DNA from: Stomoxys calcitrans
Lineage: Eukaryota > Arthropoda > Insecta > Diptera > Muscidae
Length of the DNA stretch: 64,000 nucleotides
Assembly: GCF_963082655.1 (NCBI RefSeq)
Contig: NC_081555.1
Location: 175,807,896 to 175,871,895, forward strand
Direction: 5' to 3'
This document shows, one piece after another, positions 44,490 to 56,187 of the stretch. Positions within the stretch are counted from its first letter, which is position 1. Each line of letters starts with the position of its first letter. The notes under the pieces are model-generated. The model made no database searches, was not told where the DNA came from, and saw nothing but the letters and a program-made list of their open reading frames with translations. A program made the position numbers and the translations under genes.

Positions 44490-46527
44490 CTTATCTACCA
44501 CGTTACTGGAAAACGAGGTGGTACAGGAGGTCGATACGTCTCTCCGACAGAAGGTGTACACTTCTTCTTGGATATTGAGGAGCCTTCAATAATGTGGAGA
44601 TAGGATAGTCGATAGTCGCCACACTGGACCGCACGGGGACTCACCCTAAAATCTCCCAGTGGATCAATAATAAGCTTTATGGCAGGATTATTAATGCGAA
44701 CCTTGGAGAGGAACGCCTCAAGTATTCTCACCGATTCTATGGAACCTCGTGATTTATGAAATCCTGTTGGATCTCGGTGGGGATGGCACGAGGATAATCG
44801 CTTATGCGAACGACGTCTTGCTGCTGGTCCGAGGCAGGTTCTGTCGACGATCAGGGAGATTATGAAATGGTCACTGAGGAGATTGTCGCGATGTACTACC
44901 ATAAATGGGTTGAGGATTAAAAAAGACGGAGCTAGTGCTCTTCACGCGTAGATACAAGATACCGAAGTTCAGACTCCCGCCTGGGACGGGATCACCCTGC
45001 GGCTGTCGAAGGAGGCGAAGTATCTTGGCATAGTCCTCGATTCGAAACTGTCCTGGAAGGAATACCGAGGAAAGAAACCGTAAGGCACTGTGGGATTTTT
45101 ACTCCTGCAGGAGGATGTTTGGTAAAAAGTAGAAGGTAACCCCCAAGAGGATTTATTGGATGTATACGGCCATCGTGAAACCAGTACTAACCTATGGAGC
45201 ACTGGTATGGAGGAAGACCATGGAGAAGAGGATGCGTACGGCGGAGTTCAAAAAGGTCCAGAGACTAGTCTGCGTCGGGGTCATAGGGACACTGAGATCC
45301 GCTCACCGCCTGTGAGCGATGCTCGATATGCAGCCCATTTAGGCCTATGTTCGGAAATGCGCCGCCAAGGCCGCGCTTAGGCTGAGGGAGCTCGCTCTGC
45401 TGAAGGAGGACGGTTGTAGCCACAGTTCGATACTGGGTGTTATGGATGCGGAGGGTAGACTGAGGAGGATCACCGATTACTTGGCACCGGTGCCGACTTG
45501 AGTTCGTTTTCCTGGGAGTGAGGAATGAAGAGCAAATGCTGTACCTGAAGAGGATGACACCTCGATCTACACCGATGGCTCCAAGATGGAGCTGGACTGG
45601 ATTGGGGTCTACTCTGACACACTCAATATTGGTATGTCAATATCGGTATTGTAGCTTTACCGCCCTCAAACTTAGGATTTATGTGAACACTATGGCGGCG
45701 CTCAAGGCCTTGGGGTCAAGCATGGTGAGGTCGAGATGTGTGGTGGATTGTTTAGAATCCCTGATTCGGCTCCGGGTTCATGATGTAATGCTGACATGGG
45801 TTCCCGGACATGAGGAGATTCCAGGAAATGAGAGGGAGGACGAGTGCGCCAGGAGGGGTTCGTCTGTGCCGGGCGGATCAGCCACCGGTCTTGCTAACGT
45901 GTCATTTGTCGAGCAATTAAACACAGAAGAGGGGATGGGTAAAACGGAGTTGGTGGCAAGATGGGACTTGGTGGACGGTTGCCGGACTGTAAAGGCGCTT
46001 TAGCCTGTCATCGACCGGAGGGGAACGAGAGAGCTGCTGGCGTTCGATAATAGTTCGATTAGTACATTAACGGGGGTCATAACCGGGAACTGAGCCATAG
46101 GCCGCATGGCAGAGCGCATAGGAACACCTGATAATGATTTCTGTAGGAGTTGCCTCGATGAGAATAATGAGGAGACTATCGAGTACTTGCTATGTTCATG
46201 TCCGGGTCTGCAGGGACCTAAGCTCTCCTTACTGCGATCTGAGTGAACTTGCGAACGTACCTCTGGTTGGTCTCCTGAGATTTGTTGACGGAACAAGACG
46301 GTTCCGATGGGGGGGTGCCATAAGCTCCGGCGTAGGTACATCCTTGATTGCGTGGGAAAAGGCGTTTTTCACCCCCGCTCGGATTCTCCATTCCTCTAGT
46401 TTTTCTATTATTTGTATAGAACCTCTAGTCCGAGGTCGCACATCTTCTTTCTTTTCCTTCCTTTCTAGGATAAGACAATGAGCCAAACTGGCCTCCGAGT
46501 GGCCTCACCCATGATGGGCAACCCACT
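44490..46527 (+). pseudogene. LOA-like LINE ORF2 remnant with 3' end
   Basis: RT pieces on the plus strand begin with EVDTSLRQKVYTSSW. GTPQVFSPILWNLVIYEILL and RIIAYANDVLLLVRG follow; the YADD motif reads YAND by one base. Next come KTELVLFTRRYKIPKFRLP and RIYWMYTAIVKPVLTYGALVW. RNase H pieces are SIYTDGSKMELDWIGVYSD and IYVNTMAALKALGSS (45690). WVPGHEEIPGNEREDECARRG and a knuckle FCRSCLDENNEETIEYLLCS complete the order. The 3' end near 46527 is CACTCGACCTAACC. Many stops and frameshifts. The minus-strand frame 44495-44902 is a shadow. Confidence 0.87.
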
Positions 46528-46577
46528 CGACCTAACCTGGAATGGAATGTTCATTGGCAAATTCGCATTTGCAAACA
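46528..46577 (+). repeat. SINE 3'-tail scrap
   Basis: GGAATGTTCATTGGCAAATTCGCATTTGCAAAC is the end of the main SINE family, wedged between two LINE fragments of opposite orientation. Confidence 0.6.
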
Positions 46578-46815
46578 CCTCTGGTCTCTGTTCTTCAAAT
46601 TCAAGGTCCTGAGCGCCGCCATACTGGCCACATAAATCCCAATTTTCGAAGGTGGTAAATCTCTTCTCTTCCCCTTTTTTCTTTTTTTTTGTAATAGCAT
46701 AGATCTCTGCCTGAAAGAGCGTAAGCTTGCCCGGCAGTAGCAGGAATACAACCCAATCCCTTCTCTTACTCCATCTTGGAGCCATCCATGAATATGATGA
46801 CTCATCGTATTATTT
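46578..46815 (-). pseudogene. LINE RNase H fragment, inverted relative to 44490-46527
   Basis: The minus strand reads YSWMAPRWSKRRDW / DGSKM-type sequence, then GKLTLFQAEIYAI, and after a frameshift IYVASMAALRTLNL. The last matches plus-strand IYVNTMAALKALG at about 45690. It is the catalytic part of the same LINE family. Confidence 0.75.
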
Positions 46816-46819
46816 CTCC

Positions 46820-47727
46820 TTTTGTCATTCCTGTTCGCCTGTCTGTGGTGATCACGCTACAGTCTTTAGAAATGAAGATATCGAGCTGAAACTTCGCACA
46901 GTTAATTTTTTTACCATAGGCAGGTTAAGTTTGAGCTATGTTTTGATTTAGCTAGCCCCCAATGAGCAGATCTACCGATTTAAGGACTTATGCCCATAAA
47001 AGCCACACTTAATACTCGGCTTCAAACTTGGTACAGTGAGTTATTTAGGAACCCTCAACATTAGTATCGAATAACACCAGATCGGACAATATCTAATATA
47101 TATAGTCTCCATATAGATCGATCCGATTTAAGATATAAGGTCCATAGAAGCCGCAGTTATTTTCCGATTTCGTTCAAATTTGGTACAGAGGGTTTTCGTA
47201 GGACCCTGATCGGATAGTATTTTGATGTAGACCCCATATAGACCGACCTCCTGAAGTATTTACCATATAACCGCATTTATTATCCGATATCACTAAAATT
47301 TAGCACTGCGAGCTGTGTTAGGCCCTTTGTCGTCCGTATGAAGTTTGATTCAGATCGGACCATATATCCAATTATGGAATCTACCATATATACCGATTTA
47401 AGGTCTTCATGCATGAATTTCGTATTTATTATCCGATTGTTCTGAAATTTGTGAGTTGTTTCATATCTCTACAGATTCTTCTCATTTATGATGCTGATCG
47501 GATTACACCGATGTTTAAATTTACGGCCATTCAGCCATAAATGGCTTATTTGTTAGCCAATTACGCTACATTTTTGAAACAGTGAGCTGCGTTAGTTCCG
47601 GACGTCCGTGCTTGATTTGAACTCGAATGTACCATATTTCGATATAGCTGCCATTGGTTCAAAAATGGAGGATTTTTACCGGATTGTTTCACAAGTTCGG
47701 CGCGGCCGAGTCTTTCTTGTTATTATA
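46820..47727 (+). repeat. DINE-1-like element
   Basis: Head remnants CCTTTTGTCATTCCTGTTCG and GGTGATCACGCTACAGTC, then GAGCTGAAACTTCGCACAG. ~150-bp units follow, and the tail is TTCACAAGTTCGGCGCGGCC...TCTTGTT. Confidence 0.8.
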
Positions 47728-47905
47728 CGATATCGACGAAATTAGGAATTGCGACTTGTTTTGGTTTCATGAAATGTAGCTGCTGAGATTCATATACTGA
47801 ATAAACTCCCTGAGTTCACAAATCTTGACGAAATTTGGATAAAATGTATATCCATGGTGATGAAAAGTTCGGCTCGGCCGACCGTAATGCGTTTAATGCT
47901 TCATA
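47728..47905 (+). repeat. Short DINE-like tail copy
   Basis: Ends with CATGGTGATGAAAAGTTC, GGCTCGGCCGACCGTAATGC and TTTAATGCTTC. Confidence 0.6.
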
Positions 47906-49480
47906 AATTTAGGTGTTTATTTGTTGTTCAAATCTAAGCATTTTTTTCTGTGCACAGTGACAGAGAACTTACCAACAAAAATATTCCTTTACTTTTTCTA
48001 TTCCAATGTAAAATAGGCCAGTTGAACTTACCTAAAATGAAAATAAAATAAAAGTATATAATTAATAAGTGTACATAATATGGAAAAAATCGTATGTTAA
48101 AACCATTGAACATTTTTCAATGTGAAGCAAAGTTATTTTTGCTTTGCTGCCTGTATTTTAAAGTCAGCAATTCAAACCCTGGTTAAAACATTTGTAGTGT
48201 TACAACATATCCTTCTTTGTGAACCGCCTCAAAATCAATGTGAACACCCCTTATTTACGATCTTGATACTTGATATATATAAGTAAGTTTAGTTTTTTCT
48301 TGTTTTTCTCAATGAATTAAAAAAAAATTGCGTGACATATTATTCATATTGGTTACTATTTTTAAATTGGCTAATTTTCAAACACTGATTTGTTTTCTTT
48401 CTGCGCCCATCTCTTTGATTTTGGTCAGCTTATGGCCATAGCCATTATTTTGTAATAATTTTGTTTTGTCACTTTTATTGTTGCAGCTGGCGCTGCTGTG
48501 GTACGTTGCCTTTTTATCTAAACTTTGTGTATTTTTTGGTTAAATTGGTCATTATGATGTTTTTTAAACTCGTAGACAATATCGATGTTTTTTGTTAATT
48601 GCTTTTATCATTTAAATGTTTGTCAGAAAAAAACTTCATTGTTTTTTTTTTTGCTTAACAAGTCTGGCTTTTGACTTTCTTTATAAAATCACCATGGTAT
48701 ATTCCTTGTTCAGTTTTTTTGTTTTTGGCAGTCGTCCAAGTATTTTTATGAAAATTGTCTTTTTTTCGTTTTCTTGATGTTTTTATAAACATTTGTTTTT
48801 ATAGTGGCCGCCACCATAGGTGTTGGTCTGTCTGCCCATGTGGTTTACGTAATCATCCTCCTCCCATTGGGTCTGCTTGAACCGTTCATTCGCTCCACCT
48901 GTAGCTTGAATATGATGCGTGCGTTTAAAAGCCGCAACTGGTTTTTCTCTCTGTTTAGTTTTTTTTTTTTGTGAATTTTCCTGTTGTGTTTACTTATTTG
49001 TGTAATTTTTCATTGGAAAGTGATTTTCGTAATCGAAATATGTAAAAATTGGTTTCATTACGAAAGATTAACGACTTTTTAGTGGAGTGTCTGGAGAGAA
49101 ATTTTGTTGATAAGCCAGTTTAGGTTGAAATATGTATAATTATTGTACTTCCTTATGTTAAATGCATTTTTTTTTTTTGGGGTAAGGTCAGCCATTATGT
49201 TACCCTCAAGCAACATATTACACTGTAAAACCCCTTTTAAATCTTAGAGGCCAATTTCTCCTTAAGAGTTCAAAAACTCAAGTAAAAATCTAAATAAGGT
49301 TTGAGACCGTTGTATATCTAAAAAAAATTGAGTTTAATTTTGATTTCATGGTGATTTTAACCACAGTGCGACCGAGAGGTTTGATGCATAAAAAAATAAA
49401 AATCAAAAATATGTGAGATTTTTGTCTCGTATATATAGGAGCGTGTCATTTTTAATAGTTATTTTCGACAAATTTATAAG
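47906..49480. other. AT-rich DNA without recognised genes
   Basis: Homopolymer T-runs and no domain-bearing frames. It grades into the 18-bp satellite. Confidence 0.45.
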
Positions 49481-51420
49481 TTCTAAATTTAGACTCGAAC
49501 ACATTAATAAATTTTGAAAAATAAATAAATTTCGATGAATTAATAACATTTTGGTAAATTTATAAATTTCGACGAGTTTGTAGAATTTTATAAATTTATT
49601 AATTTCCGCTTATTTCGATAATATTAGTAATAAATGTTATTTTCGATGAATTCATTAGATACAGAAAAATTTCTTTAAATTTTATTTACAATTAAATTTA
49701 TAAAAAAAATTTCGATTAATTTATAAGTTCAGTAAATTTATACTTTTCGATAAATTTATGAATTACGATAAATTTATAAATTTCGATAAGTTTATAAATT
49801 TCGATAAATTTATAAATTTCGATAAATTTATAAATTTCGATAAATTTATAAATTTCGATAAATTTATAAATTTCGATAAATTTATAAATTTCGATAAATT
49901 TATAAATTTCGATAAATTTATAAATTTCGATAAATTTACAAGTTTCGATGAATTTAAAAATTTATAGTTTTATAAATTTTAATATATTTATCATTTCATA
50001 ATGATATAAATTTCATAAGTTTAAAATTCCATTGCAGGAAATTGTCCGGCTACAGACCATTTTGTTCAATGCTTTCAATTAGCCCATCAAAGTACTCTTT
50101 AAAGTAAATAATTTTATAATTTAAAAAATTCTCTATATTTAGATTTCGATAAATTTAAAAATTTCGATAAATTTCTGTATATTTCGATAAATATATATTT
50201 ATTTAATAAGTTTATAAGTTGAAATATATAATTTTGAATATATTTATGAATTCGAATAAATAAATACATTTTCATAAATTTCGAAATTAACGTTGTTGAA
50301 CAGCAAACCACCAACTCGCGAACGTACTAAAGAAAATATTACAACCATGGCGATCAGTGTTAATGAGGATAGTGAAATGCTAGTTCCTCGCCCTTCTCAG
50401 ACAGAGAAGGAGCTGTGTTATTTAAGCACGTGGAATGGATTTTACGAATGAGCATTTGAAGCGGTGCCTCAGCCAACATTTTCATCAAGTTAAAAGGTAA
50501 ATGGCATTTCGATATATTAAAAAATATATATTTATGGAAATGTATATATTTGTTGAAATTAATAAATTTATCGAAATCTATAAATATATCTAAATCTATT
50601 AATTTATGGAAATATATATCTAAATGCATTTATTTGTCATAATTTATAAATTTATAGAAATCTATGAAATGACCAAATTTTATAAATTTATCGAAATTTT
50701 TAAATTTATCAAAATTTTTAAATTTATCGAATTTTTTAAATTTATCGAAAATTTAAAATTTTTAAATTTATCGAAAATTTAAAATTTTTAAATTTATCGA
50801 AATTTTTAAATTTTCAGTTATCAGCTGTTACTTTTAGCTTGCTTTAGAAAAAAAGTGTAAAAAAAGTAAATTTGATTAAAGTTCATTCTAAGTTTTATTA
50901 AAAATGCCTTTACTTTCTTTTAAAAAATCCGCAATTACTTTTTGGGCAACCCAATATATATATATCAAAATTTAAAAATTTATAAAAATTTATAAATTTA
51001 TTGCAATTTATAAATACTTCGTTATTTATAAATGTTTCTACGTGTAAATTTTTCGAAATTTTTAGATATTTACCGACATTAATAAATCTATCAAAATTTT
51101 TAGAAATTTGTCGAATTTTAGGTTTACCGAAATTTGATAAAATTAAAAATAAACTTATAGAAATCATAAGATATTTGTTAATTCATCGAAATTTATACAT
51201 TTATCGAAACTTGTGTATTAAATCCAGTGCAAATTTGCATTATATATTCAATATTATTTAAAAATCGATAAATTGGCTTTAGCCATTTCCTTTTTAAAAT
51301 AAACTTAAAGAAAATCGAAATTGTGATAAATTTATGAATTTTGATAATTTAATAATTTTCGATAAATTTATAATTTTTGATAAATTTATAATTTTCGATA
51401 AATTTATAATTTTTTATAAA
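49481..51420. repeat. 18-bp AT-rich satellite, degenerate, with strand switches
   Basis: The core unit AATTTCGATAAATTTATA is nearly perfect at about 49745-49960 (~11 copies). It is degenerate to 49481 on the left, again at 50140-50280 and at 51330-51420, all plus. Between about 50535-50814 and 50965-51240 the unit is in the opposite orientation (TTTATCGAAATTT). The 69-residue NFDKFI frame is a product of the 18-bp period. A mariner half-copy lies at 50815-50954. Confidence 0.92.
50815..50954 (+). mobile_element. 3' half of a mariner derivative
   Basis: It begins inside the MITE body (CAGTTATCAGCTGTTACTTT) and ends in the terminal TACTTTTTGGGCAACCCAA followed by TA. The 5' half is absent, replaced by satellite. 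Confidence 0.88.
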
Positions 51421-52794
51421 TTTAAACATTTTAAAATATACTTTGTTGGACAGTAAACAATAACTCCCGTTCGTAGAATGGACAGTTTGAATCTGAGCCA
51501 AGGGTAAATTTTTATATATAAAGTTATATATAAAAATTAAATGGCACATACCAATTTATCGTCAAAAAAAAACTAAGCTTAAATGTTCACCCTTTATATG
51601 TCTCAATTCCTTCCTCCATTTAGGAATAATTAAAATTTATTAAGTGTAAATTAGTGGTAAAACATTTTTATTGCCATCGATCTTCAAGCGCGCTGTATCA
51701 TAAATTGATTTAAGAGGTGCCTATTGTAAAAGAATTCCCCCTATCACCTAAAGATGTTATTAGAAAAAAATCTATTAATGGACCATTAATTAAATTCTCA
51801 GAACAGAACGTGATAGGACCGAAGAAAACAACAACTAAAACAAAAAACACCTGATGAAAAACTAGTTTTTATTGGATCCAATCAAGATAGTCGTCGTATT
51901 TTGTACATTTAAAAATACATATTTATAGAATAGTCAATGAACCATTGACATTTTTAACAAATTATTTTTTTTTCCGTACACTCATTCGTTGAAAAACTAT
52001 TTTCAAATTCTTTAAAACTTTTAAATCAAGTTTTGATCTTCAACACCTGCCATTAAGAGGCTTGGCGGCCAGATGTCATGAAATATGTCATGCAGCTAAG
52101 CAGACAATAGTCTTCATTGATGGATTTTGTTAAAGGAACTTAAAGCCTATACCAAATATTGACAAGTGAAATTTTCATAATCTTACCCAAAAATTAAATT
52201 ACTTGGAATTTTAAGTGTTTCAACAAAGAAATATAGGCGAAAGCTTATATATCTTTCTTTTTGTTTAAACAAATTTTTAAAACTGGGGGGATAACCTCTT
52301 GGAAATCGACAGACAACCCACGCTATTTATCTACTTGAGAGCATGAAGGCAAGGAAAATTTATTATTAAGTTTGTTGTCATTAAAATTGGCTTTGCTTCA
52401 GGTGGCTGTGATGTGCCGCAACTCAAATATCTTACATGCCATTTGGCTGTGTCGCAGCTGTGGTCAATTTTTTTGCCTTGTGTTCGTTGGAGCTGTAGGT
52501 CTTTATGTGGTCAAGAAAGGTCAGTTATTACGCTTAATTACAAGAAATAGTGAACACACAAACATAATTGTAGATAAGAAAACATTTAATGGAAAATTTT
52601 ATACAAGCAAATAATAAACGATGAAAATATGTATATAAATTTTTTGGTAAATAAAAAAAAGATTTGGTAAAAAAAAAGAAAAGAAAAATTTGGTCAAGAT
52701 TTATCGTTTACACAAAATTTTTATTTATTTTGAATTTCTTAAAATTAATATTGTGCGGAAAATTTCTCAATAATTCTTTGAGAAAAGGGTTTCT
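51421..52794. other. Unassigned DNA
   Basis: No gene called. A Tc1-like solo end (TTCACCCTTTATA) is near 51580. The plus frame at 52372-52614 has no recognisable domain and sits in AT-rich context. Confidence 0.45.
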
Positions 52795-53235
52795 CTACTT
52801 TGTACATAAATTTACATTAACAGACGAACACAGTTAAATCGAATCAGAATGCTATTCGTAGTTGATCGATACTTGAAATGGGTCTATCTCCCTTCCTGTG
52901 GTCTGTTCTTCCGCCGAAGTGTGGAAATGACGGTCAAATTAATAAAGATGTTCGCTTGAAATTTTGCATAGATATCTCTATTTGATATAGATCCTGGCGG
53001 GTTGCTGTTGGGCAAAATCGGTTCATATTTGATTAAAGCTCCCATATAAAACGGTCGATTTGATTTCCTGAGCACCTAGAAGCCGCGATTGTTATCGGAT
53101 TTAGCAGAAATATTTTTTGTTCTTTTCCCAACATCCGTGGTAAGTTTGGTTTAAGTAGGTTTATAACGCCATATAAATCGATTCCCCAATAAGTCTTCTA
53201 CGTTTCCATGAATCTTTGATTTTTTAAAAATTAAA
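52795..53235 (-). repeat. DINE-1-like fragments
   Basis: A minus head (GACGAACACAGTTAAATCG, AATCAGAATGCTATTCG, GTTGATCGATACTTG) is followed by plus-type internal sequence (ATGTTCGCTTGAAATTTTGC ... CTCCCATATAAAACGG). Mosaic and diverged. Confidence 0.6.
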
Positions 53236-53685
53236 AAAATTTTATAAGACGTATTTTATATCTTAAAGTTGGTCGATTCCTAAAAATTTCTTCCATTTTA
53301 AACTTTTTATTAATAATGTTCCTCAAAACAAAAATGAAAAACAATCAATTAATATTTGCCTATCTTATTTATGAGTGATAATAATGCCAATTATATTGAC
53401 ATTTGTTATTAATTTGCACGTTGGATAACACGCGTTAATCTCGATGAACAAGAATGTGGGCGTACGTATTAAAGTGGATTTACATGTAAGTAGTTTTAAT
53501 TGTCAATAATTCTCCATAGTGTCCGACAGACAATGCAATGATTGATGTTATGCAGGGATTATTAAAATCGAAAAGATTTCTAAAACTATGAGTGTTTTGG
53601 AAATTTTTTCCATGGAATGAAGTAAATATGGGGAGAAATTGAAACATAAAAAAAAATCGTATTTTTAATTTAAAACAAGTAAAAA
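53236..53685. other. AT-rich DNA, nothing identified
   Basis: No gene or repeat family recognised. Confidence 0.45.
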
Positions 53686-55260
53686 GGTGTTAATTTCGGA
53701 CGGGCCGAACTTTGGATACCCACCACCTCGGGTAAATATGTAAACCACCTCTCTTCAAAATCCGGTGAAAAATTCATACCTTATGGCCCATAGCGGCTAT
53801 GTCGAAATATGTTTCGATCTTTATGGGACAAGAACTTTAAATCGGTCTACACGGCAGCTATTGGGTTGCCCAAAAAGTAATTGCGGATTTTTTAAAAGAA
53901 AGTAAATGCATTTTTGATAAAGCTTAGAATCAACTTTAATCAAATAAACTTTTTTTACACTTTTTTTCTAAAGCAAGCTAAAAGTAACAGCTGATAACTG
54001 ACAGAAGAAAGAATGCAATTACAGAGTCACAAGCTGTGAAAAAATTTGTCAACGCCGACTATATGAAAAATCCGCAATTACTTTTTGGGCAACCCAATAT
54101 ATCCAAATCTAGACCGATTTGAGCCAAGTTGCAGAAAAATGTCGAAGAGCCTAATACAACTCACTGTCCCAAATTTGGGCGAAATCGGACAATAAATGTA
54201 CCTTTTGTGAGCGCAAAACTTTAAACCGAGAGATCGGACTATATGGCAGCTATATCCAAATCTGGACCGATCTGGGCCAAATTGAAGGAAGATATCAAAG
54301 AGCCTAACACGACCCACTGTGCCAAATTTCAGCAAAATCGGATAATAAATGTGGCTTTTATAGGCCTAAGACGCTAAATCGGCGGATCAGTCTATATGGC
54401 AGCTATATCCAAATCTGGACCGATCTGTGCCATTTTGCAGAAGAATGTTGGGGGGCTTAACTCACTGTCCCAAATTTCGGTAACATCGGACAATAAATGT
54501 GGCTTTTATGGGCCTTGGAGCCTAAATCGGCGGATCGGTGTATATGGCAGCTATATCCAAATCTGAACCGATCTGAGCCAAATCAAGGAAGGATGTCGAA
54601 GGGCCTAATACAACTCACTGTCCCAAATTTCAGCAAAATCGTATAATAAATGTGGATTTAATGGGTTCAAGACCCTAAAACGGCGGATCGGTCTATATGG
54701 CAGCTATATCCAAATCTGGACCGATTTGAACCAAGTTGCAGATAAATGTCGAAGAGCCTAACATAACTCATTGTCCCAAATTTCGGCGAAATCGGACAAT
54801 AAATGCGCCTTTTATGACCCCAAAACCTTAAATCGAGATATCGGTCTATCTGACAGCTTTATCCAACTCTGGACCGATCTGTGCCATTTTGCAGAAGAAT
54901 GTCGAGGGGCTTAACCTAACTCACTGTCCCAAATTTCGGTGACATCGGACAATAAATGCGCCTTTAATGGGCCCAAAACATCAAACCGAGAGATCGGTCT
55001 ATATGGCAGCTATATCCAAAACTGTATCGATCTGGGCCAAATTGAAGACGGATATCGAAGGGCCTAACACAACTCACTGTGCCAATTTTCAGCAAAATCG
55101 GATAATAAATGTGGCTTTTATGGGCCTAAGACCCTAAATCAAAAAAAAAACAAAAAAGGAATCTATGCAGAGTTTCAGCTCAATATCTCTATTTTTAAAG
55201 ACTGTACCGTGATTTCAACAGACAGACGGACGGATATGGCTAGATCGTCTAGGTAGCTAC
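53686..55260 (-). repeat. DINE-1-like element with ~150-bp units, interrupted by a mariner MITE
   Basis: The left end is the reversed tail (AAACAAGTAAAAAGGTG, GGACGGGCCGAACTTTGG, ACCCACCACCTCGGG). Units with TATGGCAGCTATATCCAAAT lie at 54242, 54395, 54543 and 54696 (spacing 148-153). The right part has ATTTTTAAAGACTGTACCG, GACAGACGGACGG and GCTAGATCG. Removing 53861-54099 restores GGCAGCTATATCC. Confidence 0.9.
53861..54097 (-). mobile_element. Short mariner derivative, 237 bp, inside a DINE
   Basis: Perfect TTGGGTTGCCCAAAAAGTAA termini. TA duplicated at 53859-53860 and 54098-54099. Near identity to 13993-14229 suggests recent spread. Confidence 0.95.
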
Positions 55261-56187
55261 TAGATAATATTCGTTACCAATGTCAAGGGTCCTGATACAA
55301 CTCACTGTGCCAAACATCAGCGTAATCGACCAATAAATGAGGCTTCTAGAGATCTTGGGCCATAAATCGGGATATTTATATTAAAATATTTTACGGTCTG
55401 GACCATATTCGATATTGTAGTCTACAGTCCTAAAACAACCCACTGTGCCAAATTTCAGCAAAATCGGGTAGTAAATGCGGATTTTGTGGACCTTAGCTTA
55501 AATCGGCAGATCGGTCTATGTAAGGCCTATGTCAATACATTGTCCGATCTAGACTACATTCAATACCGATGTTAAGAGGATCCTGATACAACTCACTGTG
55601 TCAAACATCAACAAAATCGATCAAAAAATAAATTCATAGACCCTAGGCCATAAATCCAGAGATCTGTCTATATGGTGGCTTTATCAAGATATGTCAGATC
55701 TAGACCATATTCAAAACCAATGTCAAGTCTCCTGACATAATTCACTGTGCCAAATTTTGGACAAATCGAGCAATAAAAGTGACTTCTAAGGGCCTTAGAC
55801 CTTAAATTGGGAAATCGTTCTATATGGGGGCTATGTCAAGATATGTCCGATCCAGACCATATTTGATACTGAAGTCAAATATCTAGTTGTCTCAAGATAT
55901 CACTGTTCCCAACAATAGCGAAATAAATTAGACTTCCATAGATCTTAGACCATAAATCGTTTTATATCGATTGTTTTATATGGGAGCTATATCAAAATAT
56001 TTTCCGATCTAGACCATACTCGGTACCGAAGTTGAGGGTTTAAAGACAACTAACTGTGCAAAATTTCAGCCAAAACGAGCAATAAAAGCAGCTTCTGTAT
56101 GCCATAGACCTTAAATCGGGAGATCGGTATATAATGGGGCTAGATTTGAATATTCTCCGATGTCCATCTTCGAGCTTAACCTGCCTA
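55261..56187 (-). repeat. DINE-1-like internal units, diverged
   Basis: Units with CAACTCACTGTGCCAAACATC, GGCCATAAATCGGG and CTATATGGTGGCTTTATC; no clear tail. Confidence 0.75.

Noticed and set aside
44495..44902. 135-residue minus-strand frame
   Set aside because: It overlaps plus-strand RT motifs (FSPILWNLV, AYANDVLLLV) in antisense and carries no domain of its own.
49758..49967. Open frame encoding repeated NFDKFI hexapeptides
   Set aside because: It is the direct translation of the 18-bp satellite unit. There is no start context, codon bias or conserved flank, and the unit is also present in reverse nearby.
52372..52614. 80-residue plus frame with several Cys
   Set aside because: No recognised domain, no splice or promoter support, and AT-rich surroundings. 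Compatible with chance.
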